A DNA stretch of 64,000 nucleotides. Source: Amycolatopsis pithecellobii (lineage in GTDB: Bacteria; Actinomycetota; Actinomycetes; Mycobacteriales; Pseudonocardiaceae). The DNA is taken from NCBI RefSeq assembly GCF_009707865.1, contig NZ_WMBA01000003.1, forward strand, positions 62,001-126,000, in the 5' to 3' direction. Below the pieces are notes generated by a model. The model was given only the letters and a program-made list of their open reading frames with translations. It was not told the DNA's origin and did no database searches. Shown here piece by piece: positions 16,289 through 24,786 of the stretch. Positions within the stretch are counted from its first letter, which is position 1. Each line of letters opens with the position of its first letter. Position numbers and translations under genes: made by a program.

Positions 16289-17194
16289 TCAGCCGCGCTC
16301 GGCGACCGGGGTGAGCTCGGCCGGGGGCTTCGGCCCGTGGCCGGCACCGAGCGTCGGGCAGGCCACCGCGCCCGCATTCGACACCGTGACGGCGAGCCGG
16401 TCCAGCCCGGTCACCTCGACCTCGATCCGGTCCCCGTCGTAAACCTCCCCGACGCCTTCGGGGGTTCCGGTGGTGACGATGTCGCCGGGATTCAGCGTCA
16501 TCACCGACGACACATAGGCGATGAGTTTGGGAAGGCTCCAGATCAGATCCTTGAGGTCCGCGCGCTGGCGTAGCGCGCCGTTGACCCACAGGTGCAGTTC
16601 CAGCTCGTCGATCGGCGGCACATCGGCCGGGCTGACCAGCGTGGGCCCGGTCGGCGTGAAGGTATCGAAGGACTTGCGGACGGAACGATCCTCACCGCCG
16701 CGCATCGTCATGTCGAGCAGGCAGGTATAGCCGAATACGTGGTCGAGCGCGTCCACTTCGGACACATGGCGTGCGGTTTTCCCGATCACCGCGGCGAATT
16801 CGCCTTCCTGATCGAACCGGCGATCGTGGTAGGGCAGGGTGACCACCGCGCCAGGGCCGGCCACCGAGGACGGTGCCTTGAGGAACACGCCGAGCGAGTC
16901 GATATGGCTGGCCTGCTGCATTTCGCTCTGGTGGTTGCGGTAGTTGACCGGCGCCGCGACGACCTTCGTCGGATCAGGTACCGGTGCGGTGACGGTGATG
17001 CCGCCCGAGTCGAGGACCGGAGCGCGGCCCAGGATCTCCCCGATGTCCAGCCCGGCCGCGATGAGCCGTCGCATCGGCGACCCCTCGCCGGGTGGCAGCA
17101 GGTCGGTGACGTCATGGACTTTTCCGGGTGCGTCCGGGTCGAGGACACCGGCCCGGATCGCGCCGGTGGTGTCACGGAAGCTCAGATAACGCAT
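16289..17194 (-). CDS. Fumarylacetoacetate hydrolase-family enzyme (gentisate route)
   Basis: 301 aa with FAH-domain metal ligands in DQEGEFAAVIGK (E-x-E) and FGYTCLLDMTMRGG (Asp), followed by TPTGPTLVS and IVTTGTPEGVG. In gentisate pathways FAH-family hydrolases cleave maleylpyruvate or fumarylpyruvate into pyruvate plus maleate or fumarate. ATG 17194 has AGGAG upstream. It lies 16 bp behind the FAD hydroxylase gene. No maleylpyruvate isomerase is seen, so it may act directly on maleylpyruvate, or the isomerase lies elsewhere. Confidence 0.85.
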   Translation of the reverse strand: MRYLSFRDTTGAIRAGVLDPDAPGKVHDVTDLLPPGEGSPMRRLIAAGLDIGEILGRAPVLDSGGITVTAPVPDPTKVVAAPVNYRNHQSEMQQASHIDSLGVFLKAPSSVAGPGAVVTLPYHDRRFDQEGEFAAVIGKTARHVSEVDALDHVFGYTCLLDMTMRGGEDRSVRKSFDTFTPTGPTLVSPADVPPIDELELHLWVNGALRQRADLKDLIWSLPKLIAYVSSVMTLNPGDIVTTGTPEGVGEVYDGDRIEVEVTGLDRLAVTVSNAGAVACPTLGAGHGPKPPAELTPVAERG

Positions 17195-17210
17195 GCGATC
17201 TCCTGAGAGT

Positions 17211-18440
17211 TCAAACGGTGGCAGCGGTGGCGGTGAGTCCCGGCGCCGCGGTTCCGGGTTCCGCCGGGGCGTAGAGCCAGTCGACGTCGCCGTAGTCGTC
17301 CGCCGCCCGGACGGCGAACAGCCGGTTGCGCACCGCGAGCAGTAACGGGTCGGCGGTGTGCCACAGCTCTCCCCATGGGCGCGCGCTGGTCTGGCACCGG
17401 GCGGTACGGGGGAGCCGGGCGGCCTCGAATTCCCGGTACGCGCCATCGATGTCGGTGTCGTTGCGTTCGAGCCGGTACCCGATCTCCACGGCGTCCTCGA
17501 GCGCCTGACAGGCGCCCTGCCCCAGATACTGCAACATCGGGTGCGCCGCGTCCCCGGTCAGCACCAGCCGCCCGGTGATCCACGTGCCGGCCGGGCTCCG
17601 GTCGTACATCGCCCAGAACCGATCCCGTCTGATCCGCGCGACCGCGTCCCGCACGGGCCGGCACGAGCCGGCGAACGCGGCGTCGAGCTCGTCGGGACCG
17701 CCCCACTCGCCCTGCCCGGTCTGTCCTAAGTGGAATTTTTCGCTGCGGAAGACCGCGACCTGGTTGTACAGTTCGCCGCGGCGCACCGGGTACTGGATGA
17801 GATGCACGCCAGGACCGACCCACAACACGACGTCGTCCGGCGCGATGGCATGCGAGACCTCTTCGATGGGCATCGTCCCGCGGTATGCGGCGTATCCGCT
17901 GCACCTCGCCGCGTCCTCGATGACGTGGCGCCGCAGGGTGGAATGCAGCCCGTCGGCCGCGATCAGGGCAGGCGTCTCATAGCGCGATCCGTCCGCGCAG
18001 ACGACGGTGGCGCCGTCCGGCCGCACCTGAGCGTCGACGACGGTTCGCCTGTTTTCCAGCGTGATGAGGTCATGAGCGCGGCAGTGCGCGAGCAGGACGT
18101 CGAGCAGGTCACTCCGGTGCAGGACGAGGTAGGGATAACCGTAGCGGCGACGGAATTTCTCACCCAGTTCCAGTGTGGTGAGCGGCGTTCCGGCCTGCGC
18201 GTCCATCATCACCGCCCTTGCCGGCTGCACCGCCAGCGGCAGGATGTCGTCCAGGACTCCCAGCGCGTCCAGCGCCCGGCTCGCGTTGGGGCCGAACTGA
18301 AGTCCCGCGCCGATCTCGGCGAATTCCCCGGCCCGTTCGAGGAGATGCACGCTACGCCCGGCCCGCGCGATCGACAGCGCCGTGGCCAGCCCGCCGATTC
18401 CGCCGCCGACGATCAGGGTCGAGACTTTCGTCGTGCTCAT
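17211..18440 (-). CDS. FAD-dependent aromatic hydroxylase, 3-hydroxybenzoate 6-hydroxylase-like
   Basis: 409 aa class A flavin monooxygenase: GGGIGGLATALSIARAG at the N-terminus (ADP binding), an AADGLHSTLRR segment (DG motif, about residue 160), and LTGDAAHPMLQYLGQGACQALEDA (GD motif, about residue 295). These enzymes use NAD(P)H and O2 to hydroxylate phenolic acids. The gene overlaps the gentisate dioxygenase by four bases (ATGA), so its product is expected to be gentisate. 3-Hydroxybenzoate 6-hydroxylase is the best fit; a salicylate 5-type or amide/ester-derived substrate cannot be excluded. Confidence 0.85.
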   Translation of the reverse strand: MSTTKVSTLIVGGGIGGLATALSIARAGRSVHLLERAGEFAEIGAGLQFGPNASRALDALGVLDDILPLAVQPARAVMMDAQAGTPLTTLELGEKFRRRYGYPYLVLHRSDLLDVLLAHCRAHDLITLENRRTVVDAQVRPDGATVVCADGSRYETPALIAADGLHSTLRRHVIEDAARCSGYAAYRGTMPIEEVSHAIAPDDVVLWVGPGVHLIQYPVRRGELYNQVAVFRSEKFHLGQTGQGEWGGPDELDAAFAGSCRPVRDAVARIRRDRFWAMYDRSPAGTWITGRLVLTGDAAHPMLQYLGQGACQALEDAVEIGYRLERNDTDIDGAYREFEAARLPRTARCQTSARPWGELWHTADPLLLAVRNRLFAVRAADDYGDVDWLYAPAEPGTAAPGLTATAATV

Positions 18441-19492
18441 GCGTCCGCTCCCAGGAGTTCCCGGTACAGTCCGAGAGCTTCCAGAACGGGTGCGTCGCTC
18501 GTGCTGAACAGGTCGATTTCGCGGTCCGCCTCGATCGACCACGGGGTCCAGGACGGGATCGCGACGATGTCGCCCGGTTCCACGTCGTAGGTCTGGTCGC
18601 CGACCCGCAGCCGGCCGTTCCCGTGCAGCACCGTGGCGACGCGGCCGCCCGTCTGCCGGGCCGTTCCGGTCCGGGCGCCGGTCCGCACGCGCTCGATCTC
18701 ACACCGCATTGTCGGCATGACATCGCCACCACGGACGGGATCGGTGTAGCGGATGCGCGCGTGAGCGGTGCCGGTCGCCTGAAGCTGCGCGGTGAGCGCC
18801 CGATCGGTGTCCGCCCAGCGGTAGGCCAGCAGGGGAGAGCGATGCGGCGGCAGGGGCGGGCCCCCGACGGGAGCGAGGCCGGGGCCCGCGCCGTACCAGC
18901 GTTCCGACGCCGAGCGATCGGCCACCGAGGTGTCGGCCGCTTCCGATGGTCCTTCTTCGAAGAACACGGCATCGAGGGCGGCGACGACCGGCAGGTCCAG
19001 TACATCCATCCAGATCATCGGCTGATCGGTCGGGTTGTGGTGCTCGTGGAAGGTCCAGCTCGGGGTGAGGATGAGGTCGCCGGTTCCCATGTGCAGGGGG
19101 TCGCCGTCGACGAGGGTGAACACCCCGCTCCCTTCGATGATGAAGCGCAGCGCGGCCGGGGTGTGGCGGTGGGCCGGTGCGACCTCGTGGCCGTTCAAAA
19201 ACTGGACGGCGGCCCAGAGCGTGGAGACCGCATAAGGGGCTCCGCCGAGTCCCGGGTTGCAGCAGGCCAGCACACGCCGGTCCCCGCCGCGATCCACCGG
19301 GACGAGATCACCGGCGCGGGCACCCAGCTCGCGAAGTTCCTTACCCGGCCAGCGATGGGGGACACCCCGGACCGCCGGTTCGGGAGTCAGCAGGCCCTTC
19401 AGCTCCCAGAGCGGTTGCAGGCCTCCCTCGGAGAGCTGCTGGTACAGGACATCGAGTTCCGGGTCCTTCGCCTCGAAGCGCGTCGTCGCCAT
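18437..19492 (-). CDS. Gentisate 1,2-dioxygenase (bicupin)
   Basis: About 351 aa. The N-terminal cupin carries the iron ligands in APAHRHTPAALRF (His about 108 and 110) and FHEHHN (about 149-152), as in gentisate/1-hydroxy-2-naphthoate dioxygenases, and the C-terminal cupin follows (VATVLHGNGRLRVGDQTYDVEPGDIVAIPSW). It opens the gentisate ring to maleylpyruvate using Fe(II) and O2. ATG 19492 is preferred over GTG 19498 because CGGAG lies five bases upstream. It is the first gene of a five-gene minus-strand operon with GTATAC box C in its promoter. Confidence 0.9.
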   Translation of the reverse strand: MATTRFEAKDPELDVLYQQLSEGGLQPLWELKGLLTPEPAVRGVPHRWPGKELRELGARAGDLVPVDRGGDRRVLACCNPGLGGAPYAVSTLWAAVQFLNGHEVAPAHRHTPAALRFIIEGSGVFTLVDGDPLHMGTGDLILTPSWTFHEHHNPTDQPMIWMDVLDLPVVAALDAVFFEEGPSEAADTSVADRSASERWYGAGPGLAPVGGPPLPPHRSPLLAYRWADTDRALTAQLQATGTAHARIRYTDPVRGGDVMPTMRCEIERVRTGARTGTARQTGGRVATVLHGNGRLRVGDQTYDVEPGDIVAIPSWTPWSIEADREIDLFSTSDAPVLEALGLYRELLGADA

Positions 19493-19515
19493 CTCCACTC
19501 CGATCGGGCGGCTTA

Positions 19516-19535
19516 ATAGTAAGTATACGGACTAT
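19516..19535. promoter_or_regulatory. GTATAC box C
   Basis: A perfect 20-bp dyad: ATAGT, two bases, GTATAC (19523-19528), two bases, ACTAT. It lies 23 bp upstream of the gentisate dioxygenase start on the minus strand and matches the box B pattern with slightly shifted outer bases. Confidence 0.7.
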
Positions 19536-19615
19536 CTGTGTCGGCACGTTACCGCACGCGCGCGCTACGAGCAACCGATGGTTGACGAGGTGCTTGCCGG
19601 ACATTATCGTCCATC

Positions 19616-19636
19616 AAATCCGTATACGAACTAGTT
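19616..19636. promoter_or_regulatory. GTATAC box D
   Basis: Core GTATAC at 19622-19627 followed by GA and the half-site ACTAGTT. Read on the opposite strand it is AACTAGTTCGTATACGGAT, identical to box A except for one base. It lies 22 bp upstream of the alpha/beta hydrolase start. Confidence 0.7.
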
Positions 19637-19658
19637 TACCCTCAAGGGCGAGGTACCC

Positions 19659-20381
19659 ATGTCGACGTATCTGTTGGTACACGGTGCCTGGCACACCGGA
19701 CAGTGCTGGGAACGGGTGGTCCCGTTCCTGGCCTCGGCCGGACATCGGGTGGCAACCCCGACGCTGACCGGCTACGGCGACAAGGCGCACCTGCTCAGTC
19801 CCGAGGTGGGGATCGGCACGCACGTCGATGACGTCGTCCGGCTGATCGCCGAGGAGGACCTCACCGAGGTGATCCTCGTCGGGCACAGTTATGCCGGGCT
19901 GGTCATTTCCTCGGTCGCCAACCGGATTCCGGACCGGATCGCGCATCTGGTCTACCTCGACGCCATGGTCCCGGAAGACGGGGAAAGCGCGGCCGACATC
20001 CTGCCCGTCACGCAGGTGCTCATCGACCAGGCGCTGAACTCCGAGAGCGGCTGGCGGATTCCGCCGCTTCCCGAGATGCCGCCGCCGTTCGGGCTGTTCG
20101 GGGTGACCGACCCGGCCGACGTCGCGTGGCTGCGCGCGACGCTGTCGGATCAGCCGGTGCGCTGTGTCCAGGATCGGGTCCGGCTGGACAACCCGGCGAT
20201 GAACAAGATCCCGCGCACGCACATCCACTGCACCCTCGTGCCGGACGGCTTCGACCGGCGGCCCGTCCCCGCGACGCAACCCAACGGTTCGCCGGCACAG
20301 GTGCAGGAACTGCCGACCGGGCACGACTGCATGGTCACCATGCCACGCGAACTCGCCGGACTGCTGCTCAAGCTCGGCTGA
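19659..20381 (+). CDS. Alpha/beta hydrolase, MenH/esterase-like
   Basis: 240 aa, starting MSTYLLVHGAWHTGQCWERV, with the oxyanion-hole HGAWH motif, nucleophile elbow GHSYAG (Ser about 80), Asp in the late strand region and His in PTGHDCM near 222. The family resembles plant salicylate esterases/hydroxynitrile lyases and bacterial MenH-like hydrolases. It is divergent from the gentisate operon and carries box D in its promoter, so hydrolysis of an ester or amide precursor of hydroxybenzoate is a reasonable inference. It ends 22 bp from the convergent amidohydrolase. Confidence 0.82.
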   Translation: MSTYLLVHGAWHTGQCWERVVPFLASAGHRVATPTLTGYGDKAHLLSPEVGIGTHVDDVVRLIAEEDLTEVILVGHSYAGLVISSVANRIPDRIAHLVYLDAMVPEDGESAADILPVTQVLIDQALNSESGWRIPPLPEMPPPFGLFGVTDPADVAWLRATLSDQPVRCVQDRVRLDNPAMNKIPRTHIHCTLVPDGFDRRPVPATQPNGSPAQVQELPTGHDCMVTMPRELAGLLLKLG

Positions 20382-20403
20382 GCAGCAAGTCCGGCGGCCC
20401 ACG

Positions 20404-21420
20404 TCAGAGCCCGAGCAGCCGCTCGGCGCTGAGGTGAGCGAGTTTTTCCTTGTCCTGCAGGCCAAGCGGCGCGGTGTCCACAAAGGACTGTGCGCCGCCG
20501 TCACCGCCGAACTGCCCCTTCATTCCGCGGTACGGGTCGTCGTCGCCGAACATCACGCGGTCCGGCCCGAGGACGTCCACCGCCATCGTGAGCATCCGGT
20601 GGCTCAGCACACCCCCGGCGGTGACGTTGAGATTGCCCGTGAGGTAGTCGATCACCCGCCGCTCCAGGTGCACGTTCTCCACACTGAGCAGATCGGCCCG
20701 GTCGGCGAACGGAACGAGCATCTCTCCCCACCGGCCGAGGATGAGCTGGAGGTCCGGATGCCGGTCGAAGGTGCCGGCCAGGATCAGCCGCAGGGTGGCC
20801 AGACCGGCGTCGGCATGCCAGCCCCAGCCGCCGGTGGCCAGGTTGAGGTTCGTCCAGTCGTCGAAGCCGCCGTAGATCGCCTCGCGCACCACGCGGAGCG
20901 GCTGGCCGGGGTGGATGTACAACGGGACGCCGAGCGCGGCGGCCGCCTCGAACACCGGACGGAACGAGTCGTGATCGAGATATCGCTCGCCGGTCAACGG
21001 CACCAGCTGCGCGCCGAGGAGCCCGAGTTCGGTGACGCCGCGTTCCAGTTCCCGGGCGGCGGCTTCGGGATCCGGGGTGGGCAGCGTGGCCAGCGCGGCG
21101 AACCGATCCGGATGCGCGCGGACGGCGTCGGCCAGGAAGTCGTTCGCGTCGCGGGCCAACGGCACCGCTTCGGCGGCGGCGAGTGGCTGCGTCCCCGGCG
21201 TCGTGATCGAGAGGACCTGCATGCCGACCCCCGCGGCGTCCATGCGCGCGAGCCGTTCCTCGCCGACCTCACGCAGGCGGTGATCGGTCTGTTCGCGGCT
21301 GCTGAGCATGTTCACGGTGTCGTCACCGCCGAACCGCAAAAGGGCATCCCGCAGATCCGCCGTCCACACGTGTTCCTCGACGCCGATCACCCGCCGGGCG
21401 CCGGTCACCTCATCGCTCAT
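20404..21420 (-). CDS. Amidohydrolase-family decarboxylase-like (ACMSD / gamma-resorcylate decarboxylase-like)
   Basis: 338 aa amidohydrolase_2 protein. The Zn ligands of aromatic acid decarboxylases are recognisable: VEEH near the start (equivalent to Glu8/His10), His in PLYIHPGQP, and Asp in VMFGDDDPYR near the end. This family decarboxylates hydroxybenzoates such as 2,6-dihydroxybenzoate, or hydrolyses related compounds. It overlaps the upstream alpha/beta hydrolase by 11 bases, and the divergent partner is a two-component flavin monooxygenase. That order resembles the first two steps of gamma-resorcylate catabolism (decarboxylation to resorcinol, then hydroxylation), but the substrate is inferred. 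Confidence 0.78.
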   Translation of the reverse strand: MSDEVTGARRVIGVEEHVWTADLRDALLRFGGDDTVNMLSSREQTDHRLREVGEERLARMDAAGVGMQVLSITTPGTQPLAAAEAVPLARDANDFLADAVRAHPDRFAALATLPTPDPEAAARELERGVTELGLLGAQLVPLTGERYLDHDSFRPVFEAAAALGVPLYIHPGQPLRVVREAIYGGFDDWTNLNLATGGWGWHADAGLATLRLILAGTFDRHPDLQLILGRWGEMLVPFADRADLLSVENVHLERRVIDYLTGNLNVTAGGVLSHRMLTMAVDVLGPDRVMFGDDDPYRGMKGQFGGDGGAQSFVDTAPLGLQDKEKLAHLSAERLLGL

Positions 21421-22222
21421 GATCGTCCTTTTCGGTTGCGAGACATTCCCGGACTGCTTGCGCCAGAGCCGCGGGTGCGGACAAATAGGCGAAGTGACCT
21501 TGTCCGGGCAGGATGGCCTTCCGGAGTCCCGGCAGGACACCGCGGAGGGCGCCCTCGCGATCGGCCGGCAGCACCGGACTTTGGTCGCCCACCAGTAACC
21601 AAGTCGGTCCCGCGATGTCGTCGAGGTCTCCCGGCCGCCAGGTGAGGGAATCGAGCAGTCTCAATTCATCGGGGAAGGCGTCGACGGTCTGCTGCATCCG
21701 TTCCCACAATGGCGAGTGGGCGAAAGCGGCGATCGCGCTCGGGGGAAGTTCGATGACCTTTTCGAGGATGGCGCGCACGGCGGCTTCCTTTTCGCCACCG
21801 GCGAGGAGCCGCCTGATCTCGGGGATGTGTCCCGCGCTGACCGGAGCATCGATCGAGTGCCGTGGTTCGTAGACGATGACCGGGCCGCCGAACCGTTCAC
21901 GGGCCGCGCAGCTCAAGGCGCATCCTCCACCGAAGCTGTGACCGAGGAGGGCCGAACCCGGTCCGGCGATGCTCAGTATCGCGGCAAGGTCGTCCACTTC
22001 GGCGTCAACGGCGAAATCGGGGGAGACGTAAGGACTGGATCCCCGGCCCCGGCGGTCGTAGAGGTAGACACTGTGCGTTGCGGCCATCTCCGTGGCGAAC
22101 GGCAGCCAGTCCTGCGCGGCGGCGAAAGACCCGTGGCACACCACGAGTGCGGGCCCGCTGCCCAGTCGGCGATAGGCGATAAGGGTGCCGTCGGGTGCAC
22201 GCACTGTGCCAGTGCCATTCAT
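21410..22222 (-). CDS. Alpha/beta fold hydrolase
   Basis: 270 aa, ATG 22222 with AAAGGAG upstream. HGSF oxyanion region, YDRRGRGSS, nucleophile elbow GHSFGGG (Ser about 100), and terminal His in PGQGHFAYLS give a Ser-Asp-His hydrolase. It is first in a two-gene minus operon with the amidohydrolase and divergent from the flavin monooxygenase across a 21-bp palindrome. It may hydrolyse an ester substrate or a ring-cleavage product. Confidence 0.82.
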   Translation of the reverse strand: MNGTGTVRAPDGTLIAYRRLGSGPALVVCHGSFAAAQDWLPFATEMAATHSVYLYDRRGRGSSPYVSPDFAVDAEVDDLAAILSIAGPGSALLGHSFGGGCALSCAARERFGGPVIVYEPRHSIDAPVSAGHIPEIRRLLAGGEKEAAVRAILEKVIELPPSAIAAFAHSPLWERMQQTVDAFPDELRLLDSLTWRPGDLDDIAGPTWLLVGDQSPVLPADREGALRGVLPGLRKAILPGQGHFAYLSAPAALAQAVRECLATEKDDHER

Positions 22223-22268
22223 CGTCGAACTCCTTTGTTTTCCGCTGCCGGGCTTGGACACTCAGCAT

Positions 22269-22289
22269 ATAGTCAGGTAGCCTGACTAT
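22269..22289. promoter_or_regulatory. MarR-type operator, 9-bp arms
   Basis: A perfect inverted repeat with arms ATAGTCAGG and CCTGACTAT around TAG, 47 bp from the hydrolase start and 31 bp from the monooxygenase start. It resembles classical MarR-family boxes (TAGTCAGG half-site) and is probably bound by the MarR encoded at 24787-25314. Confidence 0.7.
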
Positions 22290-22319
22290 CAAATCGAGGC
22301 CACCCCAGGGAGTACGGAA

Positions 22320-23618
22320 ATGAGCATTGCCGTCAGTGATGTGTACCAATCGATGACCGTCGGTGCGGGTACCCAACCGCCCGCGGAGTTCGACCCGTTC
22401 ACCTTCGGCGTCCCGGCTTATCCGGCCACGCGGGAAGGGGAGGAGAAGCGAAACCAGTTGGTGGCAACGGCCGCGTCCTTCAAGGAACTCCTCGCGCAGA
22501 ACGCGGCGGAGGCGGACCGGACGCGCCGCGTGCCCCAGCACGTCATCGACGCGCTGGCTGACGCGGGCCTGTTCAAGATCACCGTTCCCCGGCGCTATGG
22601 CGGGCACCAGGCCGATGTCCGGACCATCATCGACGTCGCCTCGACCCTGGCGGAAAGCTGTGGGTCGACGGCCTGGGTGGTCACGCTCATCAACACGGTG
22701 GCGATCGCGGTGGGCATGCTGGGAGAACAAGGCCAGAACGAGGTTTTCGGCGCCGATCCCGAAGCGCGCGTCGCCGGGGTGTTCTCGCCGCGCGGAGAGT
22801 CGCGGCGCACCGAAGGCGGATTCCGTGTCAGCGGGCAATGGTTCTACGGATCGGGTTCGCTGCACGCGGATTGGGTGATGGTGGGGTTCCCCCTCGTCGA
22901 CGAGAAGGGCGACACTGTCGACTTCGGACTGGGCCTGATCCCTCACGCGGACTACGAGGTGAAGGACACCTGGTTCGTCGTGGGGATGCGGGGATCGGGC
23001 AGCAACGCGATCGTCGTCGATGACGTGTTCATCCCCGACCACCGGATACTTCCGGTCAGTGGAGCCATCAACGGGCGGTTCCCGACCGAGTTCAAGGACG
23101 AGACGCTGTACCGGTCCGCCTTCCACCCGGCCTTCACCTTGGTGCTCACCGGAGCCCAGCTCGGCATGGGTCGTGCGGCGCTGAAGCACGTCGTCGAACT
23201 CGCCGACAAGCGCACGATCGCCAACACCATCTATACGCGGCAACGGGAATCGGTCGGGTTCCAGCTACAGATCGCCGACGCCGCGGCGCTGATCGACACG
23301 GCGCATCTGCACGTGTACCGGGCCGCCACCGACATCGACGAGGCGGCGAGGCTGGGCGAGTACCCGAGCTATCCGATGCGGGCACGTATCCGTTCGGACG
23401 CCGCGAGGGCGGCGACGTGCATCAAGGACGCGCTCGATCTGCTCATCACCGCGCACGGCGCGGGGAGCTTCGCGGAGTCGAGCCCGATCCAGCGGATGTG
23501 GCGGGACTCGAACATCGCGCTCCGGCACGGCACCCTGGTTCCCCCGGCGACACGGGAGATCTACGGCAAGGCGCTGCTGGGATTCCCCGTCGAAGAGAAC
23601 ATCACCAAACTCCTCTGA
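22320..23618 (+). CDS. Two-component flavin monooxygenase, oxygenase subunit (HpaH-C2/HsaA-like)
   Basis: 432 aa acyl-CoA-dehydrogenase-fold group D flavin monooxygenase. Features include RVPQHVIDALADAGLFKITVPRRYGG, SCGSTAWVV, FRVSGQWFYGSGSLHADWV, GMRGSGSNAIVVDDVFIP, and the C-terminal RMWRDSNIALRHGTL, all typical of the 4-hydroxyphenylacetate 3-hydroxylase (C2) and HsaA families rather than true CoA dehydrogenases. It hydroxylates a phenol using reduced flavin supplied by the partner at 23637, which follows after 18 bp. Resorcinol or a substituted phenol is plausible from the neighbouring decarboxylase. Confidence 0.85.
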   Translation: MSIAVSDVYQSMTVGAGTQPPAEFDPFTFGVPAYPATREGEEKRNQLVATAASFKELLAQNAAEADRTRRVPQHVIDALADAGLFKITVPRRYGGHQADVRTIIDVASTLAESCGSTAWVVTLINTVAIAVGMLGEQGQNEVFGADPEARVAGVFSPRGESRRTEGGFRVSGQWFYGSGSLHADWVMVGFPLVDEKGDTVDFGLGLIPHADYEVKDTWFVVGMRGSGSNAIVVDDVFIPDHRILPVSGAINGRFPTEFKDETLYRSAFHPAFTLVLTGAQLGMGRAALKHVVELADKRTIANTIYTRQRESVGFQLQIADAAALIDTAHLHVYRAATDIDEAARLGEYPSYPMRARIRSDAARAATCIKDALDLLITAHGAGSFAESSPIQRMWRDSNIALRHGTLVPPATREIYGKALLGFPVEENITKLL

Positions 23619-23636
23619 ATCCCTTGTGAGGCAAGC

Positions 23637-24779
23637 ATGTCCGAGCTCGCTCCCGCCGTGATCGACAGCGGCCGTTTTCGCCGCGTGCTGGGTCAGTATC
23701 CGACCGGGGTCTGCGTCGTCACGACCATGGGGCCCGATGGGCACCCGGTCGGGATGACGGTCGGTTCGTTCACCTCGGTCTCGCTCGATCCGCCGCTCGT
23801 GGCCTTCCTGCCGACGAAGGATTCCCGGGTGTTCGCGGCGATCACCAAGGCCGGACGGTTCGCGGTCAACGTGCTGGCCGGCGACCAGGTCGCCGTGTGC
23901 CGCCAGTTCGCCTCCCGCGAGCGTGACAAGTTCCGGTCGGTGCGCTGGCGCGCGTCCGCGCTGGGCTCGCCCGTGCTGGCGGATGTGGTGGCCTGGATCG
24001 ACTGCCGGCTCGACACGGTGTTCGAGGTTGGTGACCACGTGATGGTGGTGGGAGCGGTGGAAGGTCTCGACGTGGAGCGGGCGGCCGCGCCGCTGATGTT
24101 CTTCCAGGGCGGCTACGGCAGGTTTTCGGCGTTGTCGATCGTCACCGAGGACGACCTGGGCGCCCATCTGCGGCTGGCCGAACTGGCGCGGCCGAAGCTC
24201 GAATGGCTGTCCGGTCACTTCGGCGTCCAGGCCGCCGCCAGTGCACTGGTCGGCGAGCAGGTCATCCAGCTCGCGTGGGTCGGTGCCGGTGACGCCGATC
24301 TGGTCGGTGTGCGGCTTCCGTTCGTGGCGCCGTTCGGCCTGGCGTTCGCTGCCTGGGAGCCGGAACCGGTGCGGGACAAGTGGTTCGGCCCGCACGGTGC
24401 GACCGTGCGACAGGTACTGCTCGACGAGTTGGAGCGGGCCCGAAATCAGGGCTGGACCGCGATTCCCGATCACGGGAAGCTGCGGGACATCGAGTCGAGC
24501 ATCGCCCGGATCGCCACCGCCGGCCGGCTCCCTGAGGCGATCCGGGAGCTCGACGACCAGATCACCGGGTTCGCTCAGGAATATGCCGTGCTTTCCGGTG
24601 ATCGTCCACGCGGGCTGTCGGTGCCGGTCTTCGACCACACCGGCCGGGTCGCGCTCGCCCTGACCGCGCAACGTCTTCCGGCCATGGATCGCGAGCTGCT
24701 CGACCGGTGCCGGGCGGCGCTGGTCGCCGCCGGCCGGGAGCTGACCGATGCGATCCACGGGGCGCCCCCGGCCGGCTGA
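23637..24779 (+). CDS. Flavin reductase fused to an IclR-type effector-binding domain
   Basis: 380 aa. Residues about 10-165 form a flavin reductase (FMN-binding split barrel: FRRVLGQYPTGVCVVTT, GMTVGSFTSVSLDPPLV, GRFAVNVLAGDQ, ALSIVTEDD region). Residues about 175-375 match the IclR C-terminal ligand domain: LAELARPKLEWLSGHFG, the VQLAWVG strand, and GLSVPVFDHTGRVALALTA at the end. There is no helix-turn-helix. The reductase supplies FMNH2 or FADH2 to the 22320 oxygenase; the sensor domain probably makes reduction substrate-responsive, as the MarR-like tail does in Acinetobacter HPAH C1. It ends seven bases from the convergent marR. Confidence 0.85.
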   Translation: MSELAPAVIDSGRFRRVLGQYPTGVCVVTTMGPDGHPVGMTVGSFTSVSLDPPLVAFLPTKDSRVFAAITKAGRFAVNVLAGDQVAVCRQFASRERDKFRSVRWRASALGSPVLADVVAWIDCRLDTVFEVGDHVMVVGAVEGLDVERAAAPLMFFQGGYGRFSALSIVTEDDLGAHLRLAELARPKLEWLSGHFGVQAAASALVGEQVIQLAWVGAGDADLVGVRLPFVAPFGLAFAAWEPEPVRDKWFGPHGATVRQVLLDELERARNQGWTAIPDHGKLRDIESSIARIATAGRLPEAIRELDDQITGFAQEYAVLSGDRPRGLSVPVFDHTGRVALALTAQRLPAMDRELLDRCRAALVAAGRELTDAIHGAPPAG

Positions 24780-24786
24780 TCGGCGC

